A stretch of DNA of 20,710 nucleotides, from assembly GCA_021845465.1 (NCBI GenBank), contig JAKBRL010000018.1, forward strand, positions 1 to 20,710. The letters run 5' to 3'. Origin of the DNA: Microcaldota archaeon. GTDB taxonomy: Archaea > Micrarchaeota > Micrarchaeia > Micrarchaeales > CABMGC01. This document shows positions 1 to 6,062 of the stretch, piece by piece. The notes under the pieces are model-generated. The model saw nothing but the letters and a program-made list of their open reading frames with translations, made no database searches and was not told the origin of the DNA. Made by a program: the position numbers and the translations under genes. Numbering within the stretch: position 1 is the first letter of the stretch; every line of letters begins with the position of its first letter.

Positions 1-185
1 GGATTTTCGGAATACTTATAAACAGCATCCTAGGCTTTGTTGCCATATTTTTACTTAATTACTTTTTTGCATTGGGAATTCCTTTTAGCTTGGCTGTGAT
101 AATTAGCACTGCTTTATTCGGACTTCCGGCCGTAGGAACCATAGCCATATTGAAGGTATTGGGAGCTATTACGTTTACGGTATAG
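1..185 (+). CDS. BofA-like integral membrane protein (3' end only)
   Basis: The reading frame is open from the left edge to a TAG at 183-185, so only the last 60 residues are visible. They form two hydrophobic segments: one containing ILGFVAIFLLNYFFALGIP and one running through FGLPAVGTIAILKVLGAI. The pattern of a helix with an LN pair, a short Pro-containing loop, then a G-x-P-x-x-G helix at the very C-terminus is that of the BofA family (named for the Bacillus pro-sigma-K processing inhibitor). Members occur widely in archaea, where their role is not established. The family call rests on pattern recall over a short fragment. The gene converges on the histone gene, with 79 bp between the two stop codons. 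Confidence 0.55.
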   Translation, partial: IFGILINSILGFVAIFLLNYFFALGIPFSLAVIISTALFGLPAVGTIAILKVLGAITFTV

Positions 186-233
186 ATAGGCATAGGAAGA
201 TATTTTCTATAGATTAAGATAGGCGTAGAAGAT
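185..233. repeat. Imperfect direct repeat between converging genes
   Basis: GATAGGCATAGGAAGAT (185-201) recurs as GATAGGCGTAGAAGAT (218-233), with one substitution and one base missing. It begins at the last base of the stop codon of the BofA-like gene. A weak hairpin (CAGTA/TACTG, 248-260) follows and could help end the histone transcript arriving from the other side. Confidence 0.35.
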
Positions 234-264
234 GTGCCAAAAGTAGACAGTAGTTTACTGAGAG

Positions 265-459
265 CTATACAGCCAGGTCTATATCCGCCTTCTTTACTGT
301 CTTCCTTTTAGCGTGTGCGGCTAGATTTACAGCCTTCTTCGCTATTCCGTATGCATACTTGTTTATTATTTCGGCAAGCTCTTCGGCAGCCTGCAGGCTT
401 ACCCTTTCTGCGCCGGCTTCCTTAAGCATACGTTTTGCTGTAACCCTATTTATAGGCAT
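265..459 (-). CDS. Archaeal histone
   Basis: This is a 64-residue minimal histone fold with no tails. Histones of this type dimerise and wrap DNA into chromatin. The sequence shows the family's helix 1 and loop ([14 protein letters not shown]), a long central helix ([29 protein letters not shown]) interrupted here only for description, and the terminal [13 protein letters not shown] block, in which RKT and the D of ADID are the usual loop-2 and helix-3 residues. An upstream in-frame ATG at 466-468 would add three residues (MLG). I prefer the ATG at 457-459 because MPINRVT fits the family N-terminus and a TATA-like element at 483-490 lies about 27 bp upstream, which predicts a leaderless mRNA. 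The gene diverges from the acetyltransferase gene. Confidence 0.95.
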   Translation of the reverse strand: MPINRVTAKRMLKEAGAERVSLQAAEELAEIINKYAYGIAKKAVNLAAHAKRKTVKKADIDLAV

Positions 460-480
460 ACCTAACATATTGATGGTAAG

Positions 481-490
481 AATAAAAAAG
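481..490. promoter_or_regulatory. A/T tract shared by divergent histone and GNAT promoters
   Basis: AATAAAAAAG reads as TTTTTTATT on the minus strand, about 27 bp before the histone ATG at 459. Read on the plus strand it would place a start site near 512, about 11 nt before the GNAT start codon. One element could serve both genes. Confidence 0.45.
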
Positions 491-522
491 TTTGCGCTTG
501 GAGTGTTTATTAGGTATTAGAC

Positions 523-1011
523 TTGAAAATAAGAGATATTGGAAGTAAAGATTTCGAAAAAGTCTTCCGGCTTGTTGCCGATGTGTTTGCAGATACGCCT
601 ACGGCGTTTAATTTCAAGGAGATTCCTGGGAAGGAAGCATTCCGTTTCTTGTTTGAGAATAAGCTGGATATGCTATCGGATGGCACCTCTGTAGACATTA
701 TTGCTGAAGAAGATGGGAAAATACTTGCAAACTGCGAGATAATCAGAATTGATAAGAATACAGGGATATTGGGGATTATAGTGGGCCTTGAGAACAGGAG
801 GGCAGGAATAGGAAACGCCTTGCTGAAAAGGGCATTGCTGGATGCAGGAAAGCAAGGCATAATTAGAGTATTGGCAGAAGTTTCAAGCGATAATAAGGCA
901 GGGATTTGTTTTCTTGAAAGAAATGGGTTTGTTCCGGAAAAATTGGCACAGGTTAGACAGGATGATTCAGGTTTTCCAGTGAGAAGGTTGACATTTGTCA
1001 AAAGGATCTGA
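523..1011 (+). CDS. GNAT-family N-acetyltransferase
   Basis: This 162-residue protein has the GNAT fold order. An N-terminal strand/helix region is followed by a central strand (GILGIIVGLE, residues 81-90) and the acetyl-CoA pyrophosphate-binding motif A, NRRAGIGNALL (91-101), which matches the R/Q-x-x-G-x-G/A consensus. Motif B then follows (NKAGICFLERNGFVPE), typical of the C-terminal helix and strand in small-molecule or protein N-acetyltransferases. The acceptor substrate cannot be told from sequence. The start is a TTG at 523; an in-frame GTG further upstream is blocked by a TAG, and no in-frame ATG precedes motif A. An AGGT 8-11 nt before the TTG may act as a weak ribosome binding site. 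The gene ends 17 bp before the converging gene at 1028. Confidence 0.85.
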   Translation: MKIRDIGSKDFEKVFRLVADVFADTPTAFNFKEIPGKEAFRFLFENKLDMLSDGTSVDIIAEEDGKILANCEIIRIDKNTGILGIIVGLENRRAGIGNALLKRALLDAGKQGIIRVLAEVSSDNKAGICFLERNGFVPEKLAQVRQDDSGFPVRRLTFVKRI

Positions 1012-1027
1012 AGAATAGAGATGGCGT

Positions 1028-1636
1028 TTATTTAGGGTATAAAACCGTTCCGTTTATCTGGGAAAGCAGAACAGTTACGTTGTTTGGAGCATTGTAATAA
1101 GTATAATTGATCATCCATACGTTGGAGTATTTTTTCCCAACATAGGTAGTGGAATTATAATACACGGCATTTACTTTTACGTTTGAAAATCCGTATTTTG
1201 ATATAAATGATATTACCGGGGAGATGTTGTCCAGGTAAGAGAGAGTTATTGCGACCGGATATGAGCCCACTAGGGTGTTTCCCGATCTGGTACCGTATAT
1301 CTGGCATCTGCTCGTGTATGTATTATCTACCCTGAATACAAAGCCGTATTTCGGGTAATCGAATGAGTATATGAGATAGGAAGGACATGGTGAAGTTGAG
1401 TTAGTTATGACAGAGGTTGTTATATGCCAGCTTCCCGGATATTGGGAAGGGGTGGTGTTGGTTATATTTATTGTAGAATTTGGTACTGTATTCTCAAGAT
1501 AATGCAATACAAGAGAATCTGCCTGCTGGGCGCTTACTTGTGATACAGGCCTGCTTGAACTTTCTATTTGGTATATTGAGAACATCACTACTATAAGAAC
1601 CAATGCAGAAATAACTGCTTTTGAGAACAAATCCAT
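1028..1636 (-). CDS. Membrane-anchored, sequon-rich extracytoplasmic protein
   Basis: I do not recognise a family for this 202-residue protein. Residues 7-22 (AVISALVLIVVMFSIY) form one hydrophobic segment that could be a signal anchor or an uncleaved signal peptide. The rest is predicted to lie outside: it is rich in Ser, Thr, Asn and Tyr, poor in charged residues, and carries about ten N-x-S/T sequons (NST, NIT, NTT, NYT, NVT, NGT and others). Two cysteines, in SPCPS and TSRCQ, could form a disulfide. A perfectly placed TATA box lies about 25 bp before the ATG, so the gene looks transcribed and leaderless. An envelope or S-layer-associated role is an inference from composition only. Confidence 0.75.
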   Translation of the reverse strand: MDLFSKAVISALVLIVVMFSIYQIESSSRPVSQVSAQQADSLVLHYLENTVPNSTINITNTTPSQYPGSWHITTSVITNSTSPCPSYLIYSFDYPKYGFVFRVDNTYTSRCQIYGTRSGNTLVGSYPVAITLSYLDNISPVISFISKYGFSNVKVNAVYYNSTTYVGKKYSNVWMINYTYYNAPNNVTVLLSQINGTVLYPK

Positions 1637-1656
1637 ACATATCCATTATTGTATTA

Positions 1657-1666
1657 TTATTTAAAT
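1657..1666 (-). promoter_or_regulatory. TATA box of the 1028-1636 gene
   Basis: ATTTAAATAA on the minus strand is centred about 25 bp before the ATG at 1636. This is the archaeal TBP-site distance for a leaderless transcript. Confidence 0.6.
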
Positions 1667-1844
1667 CTATTCCTAAACCGAATTATAAAATTATATATCC
1701 AGTATAGTTTACACAAGAAAATAAAAAGAAATCAGATGCCTCTCCGATTTTTGGCAGGTCATATTTGTATGTGAGTGCAGATTGGGGAGTTTGTGGATTT
1801 TGCGGCAGAAAAAATTGTTGAAGGGTTTTTGACCATTCATATTA

Positions 1845-1915
1845 AGCCAGGAGAGGGAGTTGAACCCCCCTACTCCGCTCTGCAGGCGGACGCATAGCCG
1901 ATCTGCCATCCTGGC
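1845..1915 (-). tRNA. tRNA-Cys (GCA)
   Basis: The minus strand folds as a complete cloverleaf. The acceptor GCCAGGA pairs with TCCTGGC, the anticodon stem TCCGC pairs with GCGGA around loop CTGCAGA (anticodon GCA), and the T-loop is TTCAACT closed by GGGGG/CCCTC. The discriminator base is U and no CCA is encoded. No intron is present. A TATA-like TTATATAA at 1948-1955 lies about 36 bp upstream, implying a short 5' leader. A run of six T on the minus strand (1809-1814) lies downstream and may end the transcript. Confidence 0.95.
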
Positions 1916-2027
1916 ATGCCTATAAATCCAAGATTACATGCAGTAGATTATATAAGGCTGCTTTTGTGTGTTGCCGTTTTGACTTATACACTTAGTTATT
2001 GGTATTCTTGTCTCTTTATTCTAAATA

Positions 2028-2112
2028 CGCCGGGTGCGAGAATCGAACTCGCGAAGGCTAAATCAGCCAAACAGCTTAGCAGGCTGCCGCCCTACCACTA
2101 GGCGAACCCGGC
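2028..2112 (-). tRNA. tRNA-Ser (GCU)
   Basis: This is a class II tRNA of 85 nt. The acceptor GCCGGGT pairs with ACCCGGC, the anticodon stem GCAGC pairs with GCTGT around CTGCTAA (anticodon GCU, reading AGC/AGU), and a long variable arm (GGCT...AGCC) identifies it as serine. The T-arm is GCGAG-TTCGATT-CTCGC. The discriminator is G and CCA is not encoded. Its 5' end is 8 nt from the 3' end of the SRP RNA on the same strand, with no room for a promoter between them, so the two are probably co-transcribed. Confidence 0.95.
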
Positions 2113-2120
2113 AGGTTCTT

Positions 2121-2416
2121 GCAGCAGAGGCCGACATTGCACCATAAGGGCACATGGGTTTGACCCGCATCCACTCCGCCCTGTATCTTCAGAGCATGGC
2201 GCTTTGTACGCCTTTGGCCTTGTAAGCCAATGGGCAATATACTTAGGGTTGCTCCTTCCGGCCTGGCCCGTTTCACATGTAGAACCACCACCAAAGGCAA
2301 GACTTCGACGCTTCAGCAAGGTTCCCATGTACTGCATATAATACTCTGTCGGCTTGAGACCCGCCTGAAGGGGATTTGCGGTGTGGGAAACCCCTAGCTT
2401 CCCGTCTTACTGCTGC
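2121..2416 (-). ncRNA. ffs: Signal recognition particle RNA (7S RNA)
   Basis: This RNA is the scaffold for SRP54 and SRP19 in co-translational targeting of membrane and secreted proteins. The diagnostic helix 8 is at 2246-2270, read on the minus strand as CCAGGCC-GGAA-GGAGCAACC: a GGAA tetraloop flanked by the CAGG/AGCA symmetric loop that binds the SRP54 M domain. The long helix 5 can be traced by complementary pairs: GCCTTTGG (2291-2298) with CCAAAGGC (2210-2217), and GCCGAC (2348-2353) with GTCGGC (2130-2135). The ends pair as GCAGCAG (2410-2416) with CTGCTGC (2121-2127), the archaeal helix 1 that joins 5' and 3' ends. That closing helix sets the boundaries and gives about 296 nt, a normal archaeal length. 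The 5' portion before helix 5 is the Alu-type domain. Confidence 0.93.
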
Positions 2417-2439
2417 GATTATACTTTGGCGTGTTAGAC

Positions 2440-2447
2440 TTTTTAAG
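2440..2447 (-). promoter_or_regulatory. TATA box of the SRP RNA/tRNA-Ser transcript
   Basis: CTTAAAAA on the minus strand is centred about 27 bp before the predicted SRP RNA 5' end and is preceded by an AAAG stretch where a BRE would lie. I see no further gene between it and the UbiA gene start at 2632. Confidence 0.6.
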
Positions 2448-2603
2448 CTTTGGTATTTAGGAGGTATTGCATATAGACGCAACAGCACGCTTGGCTTGCA
2501 AGGATGTTTGGCCGTATTTCAAGTCTGGAGAAACTGTGGTTATGCTGCCTTGCGCTAGGGATAATGGGAAGTTGGGAGGACATAGGTTGAATTTGCCAAA
2601 GAA

Positions 2604-2610
2604 TTTAATA
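2604..2610 (+). promoter_or_regulatory. TATA box of the UbiA-family gene
   Basis: TTTAATA is centred 25 bp before the ATG at 2632. This supports that start codon and a leaderless mRNA. Confidence 0.55.
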
Positions 2611-2631
2611 ATTGGGATACAAAGCTCTATC

Positions 2632-3480
2632 ATGAGATTGATGGCTCTGCTTAGGCTTACGCGCATGGAGCATAGTGCCATGCTTGTGATAGCCGTGCTT
2701 GCTGCGGAGATGATAGCGGGAAGGCTGCCTGGAGCCTGGATTCTGATCTTGAGCATTGTCTCCCCGGTATTCATAAGCATGTCGTCATTTGCAGTAAACG
2801 ATTATTTTGACCTCGAAGTAGACAGGATGAACAACAGAAAGAGGCCGCTTGTGACAGGAGATATGAAGCCTTCCGATGCTGTCTATATAACAATACTGAG
2901 CATGCTGATCGGTTTGGTTGCCAGCGCACTCATAAACTGGGAAGTTTTCGTGATAGCGCTGGTTTTCGGCATTCTTGCCCTTCTCTACAGCTATAAACTT
3001 AAAGAGATAGCATTCGTAGGAAATTCGTATATCGCATTCTCAATGGCAATACCTTTCATATACGGCAGCTATGTGGTAAGCAGCGAGCTGGGCAATGGAA
3101 TAATCCTAATATTCTGCATGATCTTTCTCAGCGGGCTGGCAAGGGAGATCCATGGCACCATAAGAGACATTGAAGGAGATTCAAAGGCAAGGAAGATAAG
3201 ATCGCTTCCTGGAATAATAGGGACCATGGCAAGTGCTGCCATTGCGCTTCTGCTATACATAATTGCAATTGCCATAAGTGCCTACATTTTCTTTAGGGTT
3301 GCTCCATTCAAGATGAATCTGGTATATGCGCTGCCCATAACCATAACGGACATAATGCTTGCTTACACAGGAATAGGATTTTTAGTCAAGTCGGATAGGA
3401 GGTTTTATGATCTTGCAAGGAATCTTTCACTGGTAGCCATGGGGCTTGCCCTTATTGCCATATTACTCGCGCCAATCTAG
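2632..3480 (+). CDS. UbiA-family prenyltransferase, probable digeranylgeranylglyceryl phosphate synthase
   Basis: This 282-residue polytopic membrane enzyme has both UbiA aspartate motifs. The first is NDYFDLEVDRMNNRKRP (residues 56-72), the N-D-x-x-D-x-x-x-D site that binds Mg-diphosphate. The second is RDIEGD (178-183). Between and around them lie about eight to nine hydrophobic helices. In archaea the member of this family next to general housekeeping genes is usually DGGGP synthase, which adds the second geranylgeranyl chain to GGGP in ether-lipid synthesis. The substrate is inferred from family and organism, not from a specific residue. The frame is open further upstream to 2467, but that extension has no membrane or UbiA character; the TATA box and the family N-terminus (MRLMALLRLTRMEHSA) favour 2632. 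Its 3' end overlaps the converging HIT gene by 18 bp. Confidence 0.88.
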   Translation: MRLMALLRLTRMEHSAMLVIAVLAAEMIAGRLPGAWILILSIVSPVFISMSSFAVNDYFDLEVDRMNNRKRPLVTGDMKPSDAVYITILSMLIGLVASALINWEVFVIALVFGILALLYSYKLKEIAFVGNSYIAFSMAIPFIYGSYVVSSELGNGIILIFCMIFLSGLAREIHGTIRDIEGDSKARKIRSLPGIIGTMASAAIALLLYIIAIAISAYIFFRVAPFKMNLVYALPITITDIMLAYTGIGFLVKSDRRFYDLARNLSLVAMGLALIAILLAPI

Positions 3481-3915
3481 TTCTTTTCTTAGGATAGCCA
3501 CTCTCTTCAGATACTCGTCATTATCGAGGCGCTTTACATGTTCTATGGCATCGAAGACACTCTTGCCTTCTTGATATTCGTCGTTTTTCCTGCGTGGTAT
3601 TATATGGAAATGGAGGTGCCTTACGCTCATTCCCGAATACTCCCCTATCTGTGCGGTGAGATCATAAGAATTCGAGCTGTCCCCATATAATTTCAGAATC
3701 ACTGGCTTGACCTTCTTTATCACAGATTGCATGTCCAACACTTCTTCTTCGCTCAGCTCCGAAAAGTCAAGTACATGTCTTCTTGGTATTATGAGAGAAT
3801 GGCCATAGACTACAGGGGCTATGTCGCATAAAGCCATGGTATGCTCTGTCCTGAAGAATATTCCTTTGTTTATCGATTCGCTGCAGAAGACATCGGTGCC
3901 TTTTTTGGCTTCCAT
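3463..3915 (-). CDS. HIT-family nucleotide hydrolase/transferase
   Basis: This 150-residue protein carries the histidine triad HLHFHIIPR at residues 100-108 (H100, H102, H104). In the family the middle histidine is the nucleophile that takes an AMP or GMP moiety from Ap4A-like or aminoacyl-/phosphoramidate-nucleotide substrates. Upstream it has the usual YGHSLIIPRRHVLDFSEL strand-turn-helix. The stretch before the triad (LTAQIGEYSGMSVRH) departs from the common N-x-G-x-x-A-G-Q pattern, so substrate specificity is uncertain. The ATG at 3915 lies 3 bp after the stop of the Lon-like protease gene, and GGTG about 9 nt upstream is a clear ribosome binding site. The two genes therefore form an operon. 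The last 18 bp overlap the UbiA gene tail to tail. Confidence 0.9.
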   Translation of the reverse strand: MEAKKGTDVFCSESINKGIFFRTEHTMALCDIAPVVYGHSLIIPRRHVLDFSELSEEEVLDMQSVIKKVKPVILKLYGDSSNSYDLTAQIGEYSGMSVRHLHFHIIPRRKNDEYQEGKSVFDAIEHVKRLDNDEYLKRVAILRKELDWRE

Positions 3916-3918
3916 TGA

Positions 3919-5790
3919 TTACACCTTCCTTTTCTGGCTTGCGGCCCTGGAGTTGGTATTTCTGGCAGTGTTCCGAATATTCTCATTTCCAAGCCTGAAT
4001 AGCCTTATCAATATGAAGAAGAGTATCAGGGCGAGTATTGCGACTATGATAACCAATATCAGAAGCACGGAATAGATCTGATTGAGTTGGTATTCTATAG
4101 AGGTTATGGCTGTGCTGTTTTCAGGTTGTGTGGTTGCAGTCTGCGTGTTTTGGGTGAGCACGTTTGCAATGCTTTCATTTATAGGAACAAGGCCAGATGC
4201 TGTCTCCTCTTCTGCATTTGCAAGATTCGCAGCAAGCTCCGATGTTACATATGCGCTTGTAAGATTATATGTTTCGTTGCCTCCCGTGAGGTTTGCCTGG
4301 TATGCTGCAAACATCGCAGAATTGGCAAATTCTGATGACCATATGCCATATGTCGAATTTGCAGCGTTTGCATTTATCATGGACAACAATTCGGTGTTGT
4401 TTATTGAAGGATTTACATTTGCGCTGAAAGAGACAGAATAGTCCGCACCAAAAATGGCTGCAGGATATTGGCTTGAGTTATATGCGGATTCTGCTGCAAG
4501 AAGATATAAAGGTACAGCTGTGCCTGAAGCGTTTGCCCTGTCTATCGCTGCCAGTGCTTCCGATTTGAGTTTTGAAGAGTAGCCCATTGGAGTTCCTCCT
4601 ATCTCTCCTGCTATGTGATACATCTCAGAAGTGCTTCTGCACCATGCATATGATGGAGCTATATTGTTTAGGCCAAAGATAACATCGTCTGTTGTGTTTG
4701 ATGCGTTTATAAATGAATGTATCTCTGCCAGATTTTGCATTGCCCATTCCTGCCTTAATTGCCCTCCGACTACATATTCGTAATTGGCAGTGGTCATATT
4801 TGGAGGCGTCAATGAAGAACAGTACGAATATACATTATTGAAGATATTATTTGCGCCTTGAACGCTGTAATTGCCAGAGTTCATCAGAGTGAACACAGTA
4901 GGATATTGCAGGAACGCGAGATCTGCTCCCTGATATAGATATCCTTTTCCGGATATGTTTTCATAGATTCTGAGCTGTGAGTCGATCTGGGGTTTTACAA
5001 CACTCAGGTTTCCGGATATCAGGTTTGTGGAATTAGAGAGCATTCCGAATGTGAAGTTGATGAGCTGCCTGAAATAGCTCATGTTGCAATCGCTGCAGTT
5101 TACAGGAGCCATGGGCAGACCTTTGAGCTTGTAGTCGCTTGAGAAATTAAGTGCTAGCGGAGTTATCTTTGGAGTATATTTATCTGTAGCATAAGGAAGT
5201 GCCTGCGATGCGTTTGATACCTCTACCACGGGAATCCTGAATTCCTGCTGCGCTATGTAGTAGATGAGATATTCTATGCTCTGCTGCGAGGCTGAAGGAA
5301 TCAGTGCGAATCTCATTCCGTATCTCTTTGCCGCGTTAAGTTTGTCATATACTCCGCCTACCTGTCCTACCAGGCCGGAAGGAGAGATGGTTCCGGTAAC
5401 CGTGAAATTTCCGCGAAGTTGTGTATGCTCCAGGGCGGAGATTGCGAGGAGGGTTAATGCAAGACCACCGCTAGGGCCTGAGACATCTGAGCCATTGTCC
5501 TCTATTGTATACGAGAAATTGTAGTTGGATTCGTTCACTCCTAGATATTTTGAGGCGTAGTTTGCTGCCGTAATAGCTGACTGAAGAGTTGAATTCCCGA
5601 CCTTTGATGGGCCGCTTATTGACACATTGCCATTGCCCTGAGTCAGATTAAGCTGTATTACAGTGAGCACTCCCTGGTTCTCGCTTAGAAGAACAGCAGG
5701 AGCATGTATCTGTGTAGTGTATCCACTCACAGTGCCTAAAAAGAATGCGGCAATCATCAAAAACGCAGAGTATTTTAGAAGTGTCCTCAT
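3919..5790 (-). CDS. Secreted, membrane-anchored Lon-like (S16-type) serine protease
   Basis: This 623-residue exported protein resembles the archaeal serine protease group COG1750. Residues 1-23 are a signal peptide (basic start, then AFLMIAAFFLGTVSG). A Lon proteolytic domain spans about 28-200. The catalytic serine sits in SGPSGGLALT (S107) and the lysine in VGGVYDKLNAAKRYG (K150). Their 43-residue spacing equals that of the Ser-Lys dyad in E. coli Lon (S679/K722). There is no AAA+ ATPase domain. Residues about 200-570 are a sequon-rich, probably helical extracytoplasmic region of unknown function. A single TM helix (about 576-598) and a basic 25-residue tail anchor it in the membrane with the protease outside. 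A TATA box lies 25 bp before the ATG. Processing of surface or secreted proteins is the likely role, by inference. Confidence 0.85.
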   Translation of the reverse strand: MRTLLKYSAFLMIAAFFLGTVSGYTTQIHAPAVLLSENQGVLTVIQLNLTQGNGNVSISGPSKVGNSTLQSAITAANYASKYLGVNESNYNFSYTIEDNGSDVSGPSGGLALTLLAISALEHTQLRGNFTVTGTISPSGLVGQVGGVYDKLNAAKRYGMRFALIPSASQQSIEYLIYYIAQQEFRIPVVEVSNASQALPYATDKYTPKITPLALNFSSDYKLKGLPMAPVNCSDCNMSYFRQLINFTFGMLSNSTNLISGNLSVVKPQIDSQLRIYENISGKGYLYQGADLAFLQYPTVFTLMNSGNYSVQGANNIFNNVYSYCSSLTPPNMTTANYEYVVGGQLRQEWAMQNLAEIHSFINASNTTDDVIFGLNNIAPSYAWCRSTSEMYHIAGEIGGTPMGYSSKLKSEALAAIDRANASGTAVPLYLLAAESAYNSSQYPAAIFGADYSVSFSANVNPSINNTELLSMINANAANSTYGIWSSEFANSAMFAAYQANLTGGNETYNLTSAYVTSELAANLANAEEETASGLVPINESIANVLTQNTQTATTQPENSTAITSIEYQLNQIYSVLLILVIIVAILALILFFILIRLFRLGNENIRNTARNTNSRAASQKRKV

Positions 5791-5810
5791 GATTAGCCTT
5801 AAGGAGTTAA

Positions 5811-5819
5811 TATTTAAAT
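5811..5819 (-). promoter_or_regulatory. TATA box of the Lon-like protease operon
   Basis: ATTTAAATA on the minus strand is centred 25 bp before the ATG at 5790, consistent with a leaderless mRNA. Beyond it, 5820-6023 shows no coding frame or RNA gene that I can support. Confidence 0.6.
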
Positions 5820-6023
5820 CATTTCGCCTCCGGTTAGGTAACAGGTCCGCGTGAGATAAACAGGCTTAGGAATTTGAGTTTATATTCAGGCGCGTTTGAT
5901 TGATGGGGACTGATTTTATAAAACCGGCAGAATTGGTTGGTTAGTGGGCAGAATTATGAAATTTTTTGATAGCTGATTGTTAGAAATGTTTCAGGCTTCA
6001 TCTTGAAGTGTACAGGTAACAAG

Positions 6024-6060
6024 TTATAATAAAAATACGACAATCAGTATCAGGGTTGTC
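6024..6060 (-). terminator. Hairpin plus T-rich tract after glycyl-tRNA synthetase
   Basis: On the minus strand a 7-bp stem (GGTTGTC with GACAATC on the plus strand, 6039-6060; one G-U pair, 8-nt loop) starts 2 nt past the stop codon. It is followed by TATTTTTATTATAA. The T-rich tract is what archaeal RNA polymerase needs; the hairpin may only protect the 3' end. Confidence 0.45.
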
Positions 6061-6062
6061 AT

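Noticed and set aside
2098..2488. Several open frames over the SRP RNA, up to about 80 codons
   Set aside because: They overlap the conserved helices of the SRP RNA, have no family resemblance and lack start signals.
2467..2631. In-frame N-terminal extension of the UbiA-family protein
   Set aside because: The 55 extra residues show no membrane or family character, while a TATA box at 2604-2610 and the family N-terminus point to the ATG at 2632.
3919..4000. Archaeosortase sorting signal at the C-terminus of the Lon-like protease
   Set aside because: The TM helix is followed by a 25-residue tail, longer than the short basic tail of CTERM signals, and no conserved motif precedes it.
5008..5023. 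Possible third copy of the TTCCAGATATCTGGAA repeat (two mismatches)
   Set aside because: It encodes ISGN in the Lon-like gene, as copy 1 does in its own gene, so shared codons can explain it. A 10-nt match at 14953-14962 is within chance.
5899..5925. C/D box guide RNA suggested by TGATGG and CTGA
   Set aside because: The boxes are only a few nt apart, with no second C'/D' pair and no room for guide sequences.
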